A stretch of DNA of 52,245 nt from a virus, in IMG/VR virus record IMGVR_UViG_3300028556_000012, positions 1 through 52,245 of that record; one strand, given 5' to 3'. Position numbers and translations under genes: made by a program. The notes beneath the pieces were generated by a model that did no database searches, was not told where the DNA came from, and worked only from the letters and a program-made list of their open reading frames with translations. Shown here in pieces: positions 39,520-46,073 of the stretch. Position 1 is the stretch's first letter; the number at the start of each line of letters is the position of its first letter.

Positions 39520-39539
39520 AATGGTCACGGCTTAACGTC
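39520..39539 (+). promoter_or_regulatory. 20-bp directional element (site 9)
   Basis: AATGGTCA, CGGC, TTAACGTC, ten bases after the MoxR stop. Here GGTCACG pairs with CGTGACC further on, so the site also contains an inverted repeat. Confidence 0.7.
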
Positions 39540-39589
39540 GTGACCGTTGTCAAGTGTGCCTAAGTAGGAACACTAGAGAGGGAGAGATA

Positions 39590-40441
39590 ATGGCTACAGA
39601 GGATGTAGTGACTAAGAATAGCGTCCGCTGCACCTATTACTCACTCGATGAGTTTGCAGATGCAGCGGAGCGGCGCGTCAAGATGGGACCGGGGATTCAC
39701 AGGGAAATAGGTCCTAACGTTGACGCCTGGCGCGGTGGCAGCATGGAAGATGGCTACCGCATGGCGCGTACCGGCTGGGAAGATGACCTAACCGAGACTC
39801 TAGAGATCGTTGAGTCTGCCGTCGAAATGGCCGTCCGCGAGCACGAGATAGAGGCGTTTGTGCCTGTATACGACGTCTCGGGCTGCGAAGTTGACGTTGC
39901 TAGGTATCTCGCTGGCACGCCGGAAAACATGATTGATTACCCGTTGCAAGCTACCTCTAAGGTAGGACGGGTAATCACGTTGTGCGCTGGCGTGTCTATG
40001 TCGTCAAGCATCAAGCCTGCGACCGCGATTCGCAGAGGCCAGGTTATCGCCGCATTCGCTATGGCGCTTACGCGCCTAGGGCATTCTGTCGAGATGTGGG
40101 CAGACCACACCGCTAGCAGGAATGGCAAAAGCGAAACCATCCGAGTGCTAGTGAAAGGCACAAACGACACACTCGATCCGTCCCGGATCTTGTTTGCCTA
40201 CGCTAGCCCGCTGATGTGCCGGGCACTGTGTTTCTCGGTAATGAACGGGCTGCCCGCTGAATTCCGGGAAGCAATCGGTATATCTGCCAATGGCGGCTAC
40301 GGTCGGCCATGCCCCCCGGTAGAAGACCTGCCGGAAGGGACGATCTACTTGCCGGAGTTGTGCTCTGGCTATGACGTTCCCGATGCCCACACCCAGCTCG
40401 CAGAGATGCTAAGGGAAGTCGGCCTGCTTAAGGAGGATTAA
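39590..40441 (+). CDS. VWA-like protein, copy 1 (DUF7192-like)
   Basis: 283 residues from ATG 39590 after GAGAGGGAGAGATA. Features shared with copy 2: RCTYYSLDEFADAAERR, the D-WRGG motif, ENMIDYPLQATSK, a VWA-like core GQVIAAFAMALTRLGHSVEMW, and VLVKGTNDTLDP followed by ILFAYASP. VWA proteins bind metal and partner with MoxR ATPases as in CobS-CobT. The canonical metal motif DxSxS is not obvious (GVSMSSS is the closest), so metal binding is uncertain. Confidence 0.7.
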   Translation: MATEDVVTKNSVRCTYYSLDEFADAAERRVKMGPGIHREIGPNVDAWRGGSMEDGYRMARTGWEDDLTETLEIVESAVEMAVREHEIEAFVPVYDVSGCEVDVARYLAGTPENMIDYPLQATSKVGRVITLCAGVSMSSSIKPATAIRRGQVIAAFAMALTRLGHSVEMWADHTASRNGKSETIRVLVKGTNDTLDPSRILFAYASPLMCRALCFSVMNGLPAEFREAIGISANGGYGRPCPPVEDLPEGTIYLPELCSGYDVPDAHTQLAEMLREVGLLKED

Positions 40442-40448
40442 GCGCTGC

Positions 40449-40496
40449 TAGCAGCGCACGGCTAGTCCGTGCGCTGCTAAGTGTGCTTAAGCACAC
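40449..40496 (+). repeat. Two-hairpin intergenic unit
   Basis: TAGCAGCGCACGG pairs with CCGTGCGCTGCTA around CTAGT (13-bp stem), followed at once by the palindrome GTGTGC-TTAA-GCACAC (40481-40496) and a GAGAGAGAGAG tract. Best example of the unit that recurs between right-arm genes. Confidence 0.75.
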
Positions 40497-40506
40497 GAGA
40501 GAGAGA

Positions 40507-40569
40507 GTGCAGGCTGGCCATCGACCTGGACACGACCGGCATGTTTTCTTCGGCTGGTCACCCTCCTAA
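40507..40569 (+). CDS. 20-residue peptide, possible gene remnant
   Basis: GTG 40507 directly after the GAGAGAG ribosome tract; VQAGHRPGHDRHVFFGWSPS then TAA followed by CGCTCT, the same stop context as the genes ending at 41649 and 43749. It has the leader and trailer of a normal operon gene but almost no body, suggesting an internally deleted gene or a genuine micropeptide. Confidence 0.35.
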   Translation: MQAGHRPGHDRHVFFGWSPS

Positions 40570-40579
40570 CGCTCTATAT

Positions 40580-40622
40580 CTAGCCCGAGCTAACCGGGCT
40601 AGGTGTTGTCCGTTAGGGACAC
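40580..40622 (+). repeat. Two-hairpin intergenic unit
   Basis: CTAGCCCG...CGGGCTAG (40580-40602), then GTGTTGTCC-GTTA-GGGACAC (40603-40622), then AGAGAGAGGG before ATG 40641. Confidence 0.65.
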
Positions 40623-40640
40623 AAGAGAGAGGGATTACCG

Positions 40641-40916
40641 ATGCTTAAGGAACTCGCTATCTGGCGTCCTGCTGACCGCTGCGAAATGTGCTTCCGCACG
40701 TTTAAGAGCGCTAGCGGCAATGGCCTTTACTGGGCCGCCGCTAAGCGGCTGGTGACCGACGTTATCCGGGTCGGCGACGCATGGGACATCATCCGGGCGC
40801 CTGGGTTTACCAAGGTCTGCAAAGGCTGCTGTGACCTAGAGCGGACCAAGCTGGTCCGAGCGCTCGAAGCGCTCGGATTCAAGCTGCCGAAAGACATCCG
40901 AAAGTACATCGCCTAA
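40641..40916 (+). CDS. Small zinc-finger-like protein
   Basis: 91 residues. CEMCFRTF (from C14) and VCKGCCDLER (near 60) form two CxxC pairs, probably one zinc site bracketing a helical insert; the C-terminus is basic (LPKDIRKYIA). May bind nucleic acid. Followed closely by the next gene. Confidence 0.7.
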   Translation: MLKELAIWRPADRCEMCFRTFKSASGNGLYWAAAKRLVTDVIRVGDAWDIIRAPGFTKVCKGCCDLERTKLVRALEALGFKLPKDIRKYIA

Positions 40917-40928
40917 GGAGGTTAAGCG

Positions 40929-41135
40929 ATGCCGGACACAATGGTTATCACAGTCACAATCGAGATCGAGGTTAAGGACCCGAACTCATACCCGCTGGCC
41001 GAAAACATCCCGGCAGAACTGCCGACGCAACAGAAGGCTATCCAGATTATCGAGGAAATCATCTGGGAGCACACCGCTGAGTCAGAGGCTCTCGGCTGGT
41101 GCGCCGGAGACGTCCAGCCGTTGTTCGAGGATTAA
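40929..41135 (+). CDS. Small acidic hypothetical protein
   Basis: 68 residues: MPDTMVITVTIEIEVKDPN strand, then an acidic helix (IQIIEEIIWEHTAESE) and a tail with one Cys. The strand-then-acidic-helix plan resembles the small proteins at 41425 and 43053. AAGGAGG upstream. Confidence 0.65.
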   Translation: MPDTMVITVTIEIEVKDPNSYPLAENIPAELPTQQKAIQIIEEIIWEHTAESEALGWCAGDVQPLFED

Positions 41136-41146
41136 AGGGAGGTTAA

Positions 41147-41347
41147 GTGCTTACGGTCTGGCATTCCTGGCCGGTGTTCTTGGCTAGGTACTACTTGCGC
41201 CAGATGTGGGATGACATGCCCGGCCCGTGGCCGGTCAAGCTGCTGCTGGTCACTGTGTGCCTAGCGATACCAGGTCCGCAGGACGAGCTAGCCCTGATCG
41301 CGTTCACCCGGTTGTGCCGGGCCTGGAGGGCTAGGAGGGAGGGTTGA
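41147..41347 (+). CDS. Small protein with hydrophobic core
   Basis: 66 residues from GTG 41147 (GGGAGG upstream). WHSWPVFLARYYLRQMW, then PVKLLLVTVCLAIPG and a basic end (RLCRAWRARREG). Possible membrane association. Next comes a strong hairpin leader. Confidence 0.6.
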   Translation: MLTVWHSWPVFLARYYLRQMWDDMPGPWPVKLLLVTVCLAIPGPQDELALIAFTRLCRAWRARREG

Positions 41348-41354
41348 CAGTGTT

Positions 41355-41390
41355 GCATCGCGCCCTAAGACAGGGGCTAGGGCGCGATGC
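41355..41390 (+). promoter_or_regulatory. 13-bp leader hairpin
   Basis: GCATCGCGCCCTA pairs perfectly with TAGGGCGCGATGC around a 10-base loop. Flanking GTGTTG (41350-41355) and CAACAC (41399-41404) could extend the structure. It stands between the stop at 41347 and the start at 41425 with no U tract, so more likely RNA processing or stability than termination. Confidence 0.65.
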
Positions 41391-41424
41391 TATGCCGTCA
41401 ACACCAACTAAAGGGAGAACAGAG

Positions 41425-41649
41425 ATGCAGGTCATTATTCGGTGGAACGAAAGCGTGGACTATGAGTCCACGATCGAGGTTGACGAGGCGGCTATGCGAA
41501 AGGCTGGGCATAACCCGGCTGAGCCGCGGGACATCCAGGCGTTTCTAGAGAGCCGCGCCGAATCCGAGTGGTTCGAGCAGTGCAGCACCGCAGACGACTT
41601 TGCAGCCGTCACCGACCGGGAAATTTCGGAGGTTTCGCTTACCGCCTAA
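41425..41649 (+). CDS. Small acidic protein, paralog of 43053 gene
   Basis: 74 residues from ATG 41425 (AAAGGGAG upstream); the longer frame only reads through the hairpin. MQVIIRWNESVDYESTIEV, then AGHNPAEPRDIQAFLESRAE, and EISEVSLTA. The 43053 protein has the same order (IKIEWSEV-HYESEVDI, YNPNDPESVNDWL, LKEV), so the two are paralogs of a small fold of unknown function. Confidence 0.7.
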   Translation: MQVIIRWNESVDYESTIEVDEAAMRKAGHNPAEPRDIQAFLESRAESEWFEQCSTADDFAAVTDREISEVSLTA

Positions 41650-41663
41650 CGCTCTTAGTCACT

Positions 41664-41699
41664 CCCGGCTCCGCCGGGGCTGGCTATGTCCATTAGGAC
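41664..41699 (+). repeat. Two-hairpin intergenic unit
   Basis: CCCGGC-TCC-GCCGGG (41664-41678), then GTCC-ATTA-GGAC (41688-41699). Preceded by the shared text TAACGCTCTTAGTC after the stop. Confidence 0.6.
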
Positions 41700-41719
41700 G
41701 CTAAGAAGGGAGTTAAGAG

Positions 41720-42601
41720 ATGACTGAGCATGAGAACGTAGTCAGCGGAGACGGCAAAGAAGTCCGCTGCACCTACTGGTCGCTAGACGAATACGCCGAA
41801 GCCGCAGAGCGGCGCTCGACTCAGGGTGAGCTTGGATGGCGGAAGCGGCTGGACGGCGACACCGACTGGCGCGGTGGCACGTTCAACGATGCTCTTAAAC
41901 TGGCTCGTTTCGGCTGGGAAGACAAGCTGCAAACTGCGCTAGATATCGCAGAGTCGGCTTTGGATTACACGGTAAGAGAACACGAGATCGACTCGTTTGT
42001 CTCGACTTACGACTACGCAGGCTGCGAGGTCGATGTCGCTAGGTACCTTACCGGCGTTCCCGAGAACATGATCGACTATCCGCTGCAAGCGACGTCTAAG
42101 CTCGGCCGCGTAATCACGCTGTGCGGATCGATCGCGGCTAGCGGTGCGATGGACCCCGAAGACCTGATTCGCCGCGGGCAGGTGATAACAGCATTCGCTA
42201 TGGCGCTTACGCGCCTAGGGCACGCTTGTGAGCTGTGGATCGACTGCACGATATCGGCCGACTGGAATAGAGCTGCCGGGGCCACACGCGGGGTGACCCG
42301 CGTCTTGGTCAAGGGGACTAACGACACCATCGACCCAGCGCGCATTCTGTTTGCTTACGCGCACCCTGGTTCGCTTAGGTCGCTTGGGTTCGCTGTTACC
42401 CACGCTTACCCAGAGAAGTTCAGCAGCGCGTTGGGCATCGGGGGGATTTACGGCTACCCGGCAGATCCGATAGAGGATCTGCCAGAGGGCACGATCTACC
42501 TTCCGAGCGTGCTAACTGGCAAGACTAAGCCAGATGCCCATGAAGAACTGAAAGACCTGCTTAGGCAAGCAGGTCTTCTACACGAGGATGTGGACGCATG
42601 A
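41720..42601 (+). CDS. VWA-like protein, copy 2
   Basis: 293 residues, clear paralog of 39590-40441: RCTYWSLDEYAEAAERR, DWRGGTFNDALKLARFGWED, ENMIDYPLQATSK, GQVITAFAMALTRLGHACELW, VLVKGTNDTIDPARILFAYA and DLPEGTIYLP are shared. The copies differ mainly after the VWA-like strand and at the C-terminus. One ATPase with two VWA-like partners suggests alternative targets or a heteromeric adaptor. Confidence 0.7.
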   Translation: MTEHENVVSGDGKEVRCTYWSLDEYAEAAERRSTQGELGWRKRLDGDTDWRGGTFNDALKLARFGWEDKLQTALDIAESALDYTVREHEIDSFVSTYDYAGCEVDVARYLTGVPENMIDYPLQATSKLGRVITLCGSIAASGAMDPEDLIRRGQVITAFAMALTRLGHACELWIDCTISADWNRAAGATRGVTRVLVKGTNDTIDPARILFAYAHPGSLRSLGFAVTHAYPEKFSSALGIGGIYGYPADPIEDLPEGTIYLPSVLTGKTKPDAHEELKDLLRQAGLLHEDVDA

Positions 42602-42744
42602 GGATTAGGAAGCCTAGGTACGCAAAGAAGGTCGAGGGTGACATTGTGATTCACACTCTCGACATACCTATCCGCCTGCGGCGCAAGCTGGTTGTCATCG
42701 GCTTCGCCGTGGCCACTAGGCCGAGGGAGGCTAAGCGTGGCTAG
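42598..42744 (+). CDS. 48-residue basic protein
   Basis: ATG 42598 overlaps the previous stop. MRIRKPRYAKKVEGDIVIH, then LDIPIRLRRKLVVIGFAVA and a basic end. Two short strands with an Arg/Lys surface; coupled to both neighbours. Not recognised. Confidence 0.6.
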   Translation: MRIRKPRYAKKVEGDIVIHTLDIPIRLRRKLVVIGFAVATRPREAKRG

Positions 42745-42961
42745 AGATGTCAAAGACATCGCAGAGGATGCGGTTAACACACTGTGCATCGTCGGCGCCT
42801 GGGGGCTCGACAGAACGAAGCAAGACGCTTTGTGGGATGAGGCGCTGCATCTCAGGGCCGAGCTTGACGAAGCGCTCGGCATCGAGCCGAGCGGATCGGC
42901 TGCATTCCTTGCTAAGCACGAGAGCGTCGAGAAATGGAAGAAAAGCGAGAACAGGGGTTGA
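42737..42961 (+). CDS. Small helical protein
   Basis: 74 residues from GTG 42737 (AGGGAGG upstream). VARDVKDIAEDAVNTLCIV, then KQDALWDEALHLRAELDEALG, Lys-rich end. Likely an all-helical small regulator-type protein; function unknown. Confidence 0.65.
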   Translation: MARDVKDIAEDAVNTLCIVGAWGLDRTKQDALWDEALHLRAELDEALGIEPSGSAAFLAKHESVEKWKKSENRG

Positions 42962-42984
42962 CGGCTGGCATCTAGTGAGTATGA

Positions 42985-43004
42985 TGATGGTCACCGCGTA
43001 ACGT
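42985..43004 (+). promoter_or_regulatory. 20-bp directional element (site 10)
   Basis: GATGGTCA, CCGC, GTAACGTT, upstream of the 43053 gene. GGTCAC...GTGACC forms an inverted repeat across the site, as in sites 9 and 11. Confidence 0.75.
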
Positions 43005-43052
43005 TGTGACCGTCGTCAAGCCTGCTAGAGGCGACGATAGGAGCTGAGAGAC

Positions 43053-43334
43053 ATGCCAAGAATAAAGATCGAGTGGTCCGAGGTCTGCCACTACGAGTCA
43101 GAGGTCGATATCCCTGACGAGCTAGTGAGCGCTGACGGCTACAACCCTAACGACCCAGAGTCGGTTAACGACTGGCTTTCCGACGCTGGCCACGAAGCCT
43201 GGATTACCCGCGTCGAAGACGTTAACGGAGATCTCGAATACTCCGACGATCTCGACTGGGAGCTTAAAGAAGTCAACGGAGCCGAGCTGCCTATCCTCCA
43301 AGGCCGCGAGGCTTGGGATCAGGCTTACTCCTAA
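43053..43334 (+). CDS. Small acidic protein, paralog of 41425 gene
   Basis: 93 residues, strongly acidic (IPDELVSADGYNPNDPES, YSDDLDWELKEV). Shares order and several motifs with 41425-41649 (strand, N-P-PE segment, EV end). Acidic small proteins may mimic DNA, but no evidence here. Confidence 0.7.
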   Translation: MPRIKIEWSEVCHYESEVDIPDELVSADGYNPNDPESVNDWLSDAGHEAWITRVEDVNGDLEYSDDLDWELKEVNGAELPILQGREAWDQAYS

Positions 43335-43347
43335 CGAGTTCGATCAT

Positions 43348-43389
43348 CCCCTGGTTCTTCCCTCAGGGGGTGGTCGTGCCCATTAGGGC
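43348..43389 (+). repeat. Two-hairpin intergenic unit
   Basis: CCCCTG (43348-43353) with CAGGGG (43364-43369), then GCCC-ATTA-GGGC-type stem (43378-43389), then AGAGAGAGGG before ATG 43423. Confidence 0.6.
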
Positions 43390-43422
43390 GAGCTAAGAAC
43401 CTAAGAGAGAGGGACTAACACA

Positions 43423-43749
43423 ATGTCCGACGACAACACCAACGACCACGCTGGCCACAACATGCCGCACTTGGACAAGTCCTGCGGCGTCGAGCACGAC
43501 GTCCCGGCTGTGCCGATCGGTCAGGCGATGGTCGAGGCCGAGCTGCACGGGGATCAGATGACGATCTTCCGCATCATGCTGACGTTCGATGAGGCCGAGC
43601 TGGAAGCGCTGGCCGAGGGGTTCAGGGGCCTCTGGGCCTCTGCGAAGGCGATGCAGGGGATGAAGGCCGAAGGGCTCATCCCTGCCCCCGACGACGTGAT
43701 CAAGGCGGCCGAGAGCATCACCCAGGAGGCCGCAGCCAGCCAGGGCTAG
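43423..43749 (+). CDS. Hypothetical protein, GC-rich codon use
   Basis: 108 residues. His-rich N-terminus (NDHAGHNMPHLDKSCGVEHD), then an all-helical body (LTFDEAELEALAEGF, WASAKAMQGMKAEG). Codon use is distinctly GC-rich against the flanking genes, pointing to recent acquisition. The His/Cys start could bind metal. Confidence 0.65.
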   Translation: MSDDNTNDHAGHNMPHLDKSCGVEHDVPAVPIGQAMVEAELHGDQMTIFRIMLTFDEAELEALAEGFRGLWASAKAMQGMKAEGLIPAPDDVIKAAESITQEAAASQG

Positions 43750-43816
43750 CGCTCTTAGTCGGGCCTGGTTTATCCGGGCTCGGTTATGTCCGCTAGAACA
43801 AACAGGAGGCAAGACA

Positions 43817-44143
43817 ATGGCAGATTCCGTAAGGGTCGAGCCTCGTACTTACGAGGTAACGATCTGGCCCGAAGACATGGCAGAAGGCGACGAAAGCAGC
43901 GATGCTGCGTCCTTCTGCGTTCAGGTTAGGTACCGCGGCCACGGTAAGTGGGCTCTTTACTGTGGCATGGGCGACGGCCGGGGGCTGTGCCTTACTAGCA
44001 CAGGCTGGAACTTCAAGGAGCCGCTGTTGCTTAGTCGCGGCGAAGCCCTGGCTATGGCTGAGTCCTGGGCGCCCCGCATCCGTGTAAGCGGGATGACGGC
44101 TACAGAGTGCCTTGCCTGGCACCGCGCGGGATGCCCGCGCTAA
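43817..44143 (+). CDS. Hypothetical beta-rich protein
   Basis: 108 residues. RVEPRTYEVTIWPEDMAEG, then FCVQVRYRGHGKWALYCG, GLCLTSTGWNFKEPL and a C-terminal helix-turn with MTATECLAWHRAGCPR. The pattern suggests a small beta-sheet protein with C-terminal helix, coupled to the RepA-like ATPase. Not recognised. Confidence 0.65.
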   Translation: MADSVRVEPRTYEVTIWPEDMAEGDESSDAASFCVQVRYRGHGKWALYCGMGDGRGLCLTSTGWNFKEPLLLSRGEALAMAESWAPRIRVSGMTATECLAWHRAGCPR

Positions 44144-44153
44144 GGAGTTAACA

Positions 44154-45161
44154 ATGTCCCAGCAGGGAAAGACCTACAGTGAGATAGAGGCGCTCGATCC
44201 AGAGTGGCTCTGGGATGGTTTGCTCATCGCCGGGGACGTTAACCTCTTGATCGGTGACGCAGGAGTAGGCAAAGGCTATTTCATCGCCGACTTGGTTGCA
44301 CGGGTTACCCGTGGCCTAGCGATGCCTGACGGCATCGTAACCGGCTTGCCAGGCAGCGTCGTGATGATCACGCCAGAAGACAAAGCGATGTTCACCACGA
44401 TTCACAGGCTTACAGCAGCAGGCGCCGACTTGGCTAAGGTCGTAGACCTTACCGACGTGCGCCGGGGATCAGGGCATTCGAGCTTCACGGTTCCCGATGA
44501 CCTTGGCCTGCTGAGGCAGGCGATTATCAAGTCCGGCGATTGCCGGCTAGTGGTGCTCGATCCTTTGATGGGCGTGTCCGCGGTCAACATCGGCAGCAAC
44601 CTAGTGGTCCGTAACCGGATTATGCGGCCTCTGCAAGCTTTGGCCGACGACACCGGCGTCTGCATTATCTTGGTTCACCACACCGTTAAGTCAGGAGCTA
44701 TCGGTGGCTCTAAGGGCTTGGTAGACGCTGCCCGCGTCGTGAACTTCATCAGGCTCAACACTGATAACGACGAGATCCGCGAGCTTACGACTCACAAGAA
44801 CAACCTAGCTCGTGGCGACTCTGCGCCAGCTCGCTACGTGATCGAGGGGGACCGGCCGGATACAAAGGTCCGCTACCTCGTGCCTGACGACGAGTCAGAG
44901 GCGCCGCCAGAGCCAGGCAGGGAGCCGAGGCCGGGGACCGGCCAAGCGTTGCTCCTGAACCTTCTGAGGGCCGCACGCGGCCCAGTGACAGGGCAGGCGC
45001 TTTCGTCTCAGTCACAGATGCCGTATCACACAGTGCGGGTGCTTATGCACCGGCTAGCAAAGGCCGGGCTAGTCGATAGCCCCGAGCGGGGCTCGTTTCA
45101 AGCGGTCACAATCGCACAAACCGATGAAGTTACCCGGCCATTTTCTGCTGTATCACTGTAA
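44154..45161 (+). CDS. RepA-like RecA-fold ATPase with C-terminal winged helix
   Basis: 335 residues from ATG 44154 (AAGGAGTTAACA upstream). Walker A GDAGVGKG (34-41), Walker B CRLVVLDPLMG, LVHHTVKSG sensor, then GSKGLVDAARVVNF: the AAA_25/RepA (RSF1010-type) pattern. Residues 275-320 form a winged helix (LLNLLRAARGPVTGQALSS, VRVLMHRLAKAGLVD). A second helicase-like ATPase beside the DnaB-like one on the other arm; it may act in replication initiation. Confidence 0.8.
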   Translation: MSQQGKTYSEIEALDPEWLWDGLLIAGDVNLLIGDAGVGKGYFIADLVARVTRGLAMPDGIVTGLPGSVVMITPEDKAMFTTIHRLTAAGADLAKVVDLTDVRRGSGHSSFTVPDDLGLLRQAIIKSGDCRLVVLDPLMGVSAVNIGSNLVVRNRIMRPLQALADDTGVCIILVHHTVKSGAIGGSKGLVDAARVVNFIRLNTDNDEIRELTTHKNNLARGDSAPARYVIEGDRPDTKVRYLVPDDESEAPPEPGREPRPGTGQALLLNLLRAARGPVTGQALSSQSQMPYHTVRVLMHRLAKAGLVDSPERGSFQAVTIAQTDEVTRPFSAVSL

Positions 45162-45223
45162 CAAATCGCCGCTACCTGCGGCGATAGCAGAGAGTTACTG
45201 TAACAACTGTGCCTTTGTTACAG
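45156..45223 (+). promoter_or_regulatory. CTGTAACAA repeats and hairpin
   Basis: CTGTAACAA at 45156-45164 and 45198-45206 and inverted TTGTTACAG at 45215-45223; the last two make a 9-bp inverted repeat with an 8-base spacer. Between them a 7-bp stem TCGCCGC-TACCT-GCGGCGA (45166-45184). Likely operator for the 45259 gene plus a weak terminator for the ATPase gene. Confidence 0.55.
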
Positions 45224-45258
45224 CTACTCAGAGTTACCACACCAAGGAGAGATGAACG

Positions 45259-45705
45259 ATGGTGCATTTCCGTGGAAAGGACTACCCCGACGCCAAGCTG
45301 CCTTGCAACCGCGAGCGCATGCTTGCTCTTGCCGAGGCCCTTGAGTCTGGCGAGTACCCGCAAGCAGCAGGCGCCCTGCGGGGGCACAGCGAGACCGGGA
45401 AGACCGGGAACTGCTGCCTTGGTGTCGCGTGTGACCTAGCGGCTAAAGCCGGCGTCGGCCACTGGGGAAACCCCGACACCCTGCTGTTCTACACCCCGTC
45501 ACAGCCACACGGCGAAGGCGCTCTGATGCCGCCCGAGGTCATGGAGTTTTACGGGCTAGGAAACAACAACGATCGCCAGCTCAGGCTGTCCGATTCCGCC
45601 AGCACCGATGGCTTCGACTTCATCACCGGGACAGTGCTGAACGACGACGGCGCGAGCTTCGCCGCGATCGCAAAGATTATCCGCGAGGTCTACTTGACGG
45701 ATTAA
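45259..45705 (+). CDS. Hypothetical protein, CLGVA family
   Basis: 148 residues. CNRERMLALAEALESGEYP, then CCLGVACDLAAKAG, MPPEVMEFYGL, and a C-terminal VLNDDGASFAAIAKII. This small family is frequent in actinobacteria and their phages (two related proteins here, see 6528-7022); role unknown. Upstream inverted repeat suggests separate regulation. Confidence 0.75.
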   Translation: MVHFRGKDYPDAKLPCNRERMLALAEALESGEYPQAAGALRGHSETGKTGNCCLGVACDLAAKAGVGHWGNPDTLLFYTPSQPHGEGALMPPEVMEFYGLGNNNDRQLRLSDSASTDGFDFITGTVLNDDGASFAAIAKIIREVYLTD

Positions 45706-45718
45706 CTGTCACTGCTAT

Positions 45719-45738
45719 CATGGTCACGGCGTAACGCC
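45719..45738 (+). promoter_or_regulatory. 20-bp directional element (site 11), before tmRNA-like RNA
   Basis: CATGGTCA, CGGC, GTAACGCC. The site contains a perfect inverted repeat GTCACGGCG-TAA-CGCCGTGAC. It ends nine bases before the RNA's 5' end, so it is the obvious promoter or operator for that RNA. Confidence 0.75.
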
Positions 45739-45746
45739 GTGACTCT

Positions 45747-45825
45747 GGGGCTGGATGGTATCGACTAGCTAGTAAAACCGCACGCGGACCTAGTTAGCAC
45801 CGGGGTTCGATTCCCCGCAGCTCCA
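45747..45825 (+). ncRNA. 79-nt tmRNA-like RNA lacking a tag region
   Basis: 5' GGGGCTGGATGGTATCGACT and 3' CGGGGTTCGATTCCCCG-CAGCTCC-A match, from memory, both ends of actinobacterial ssrA (GGGGCTGAACGGTTTCGACTT ... GGTTCGATTCCCGGCAGCTCCA). Acceptor GGGGCTG/CAGCTCC has G3-U70, the alanine identity pair; the T arm is perfect; the D segment lacks a D stem, as in tmRNA; CTAGCTAG pairs with CTAGTTAG as a P2-like stem, capped by CCGC-AC-GCGG. There is no anticodon arm, no tag frame and no pseudoknot region. CCA is not encoded. Could be charged with alanine and bind SmpB. Confidence 0.75.
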
Positions 45826-45863
45826 CTGCCGCTTAAGCGGCCCTTAAGAAAGGAAAACCCCCA

Positions 45864-46049
45864 ATGGCCGATCACGGACCAGGCCGCTACAGCACCACTC
45901 AGCGGCCGAGGCTCAGCAGCCTCGACGGGCGCCGGGAGCGCGCCGAGCAGCGGGCAGCTACTACGCCGGTTGCCAAAGGCGTTGACTTCGCCCGCTACGG
46001 CTACACCGTTCCGGGGAGCATGAATTCCCGCAAGCTCAGCCGCGGCTGA
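45864..46049 (+). CDS. 61-residue hypothetical protein
   Basis: ATG 45864 preceded by AAGAAAGGAAAA and a CCGCTTAAGCGG palindrome. MADHGPGRYSTTQRPRLSS, Arg-rich middle (DGRRERAEQRAATTP), end KGVDFARYGYTVPG. Basic and probably disordered; nucleic-acid binding is possible. First gene after the tmRNA-like RNA. Confidence 0.6.
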   Translation: MADHGPGRYSTTQRPRLSSLDGRRERAEQRAATTPVAKGVDFARYGYTVPGSMNSRKLSRG

Positions 46050-46073
46050 CAATAAAACCCAAAGGAGAGAGAA

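Noticed and set aside
41655-41666. Extra copies of the directional element at TTAGTCA words (for example 41655)
   Set aside because: They have TAGTC or TAGTCA but lack the GTAACG half at the fixed four-base spacing, so they were not counted.
45801-45825. Simple tRNA or attP reading of the tmRNA-like RNA
   Set aside because: No anticodon arm exists, so not a tRNA. A pure attP core would normally carry only the 3' end of ssrA and lie beside integrase; here both ends are present and integrase is about 16 kb away around the circle. Kept as an alternative only.
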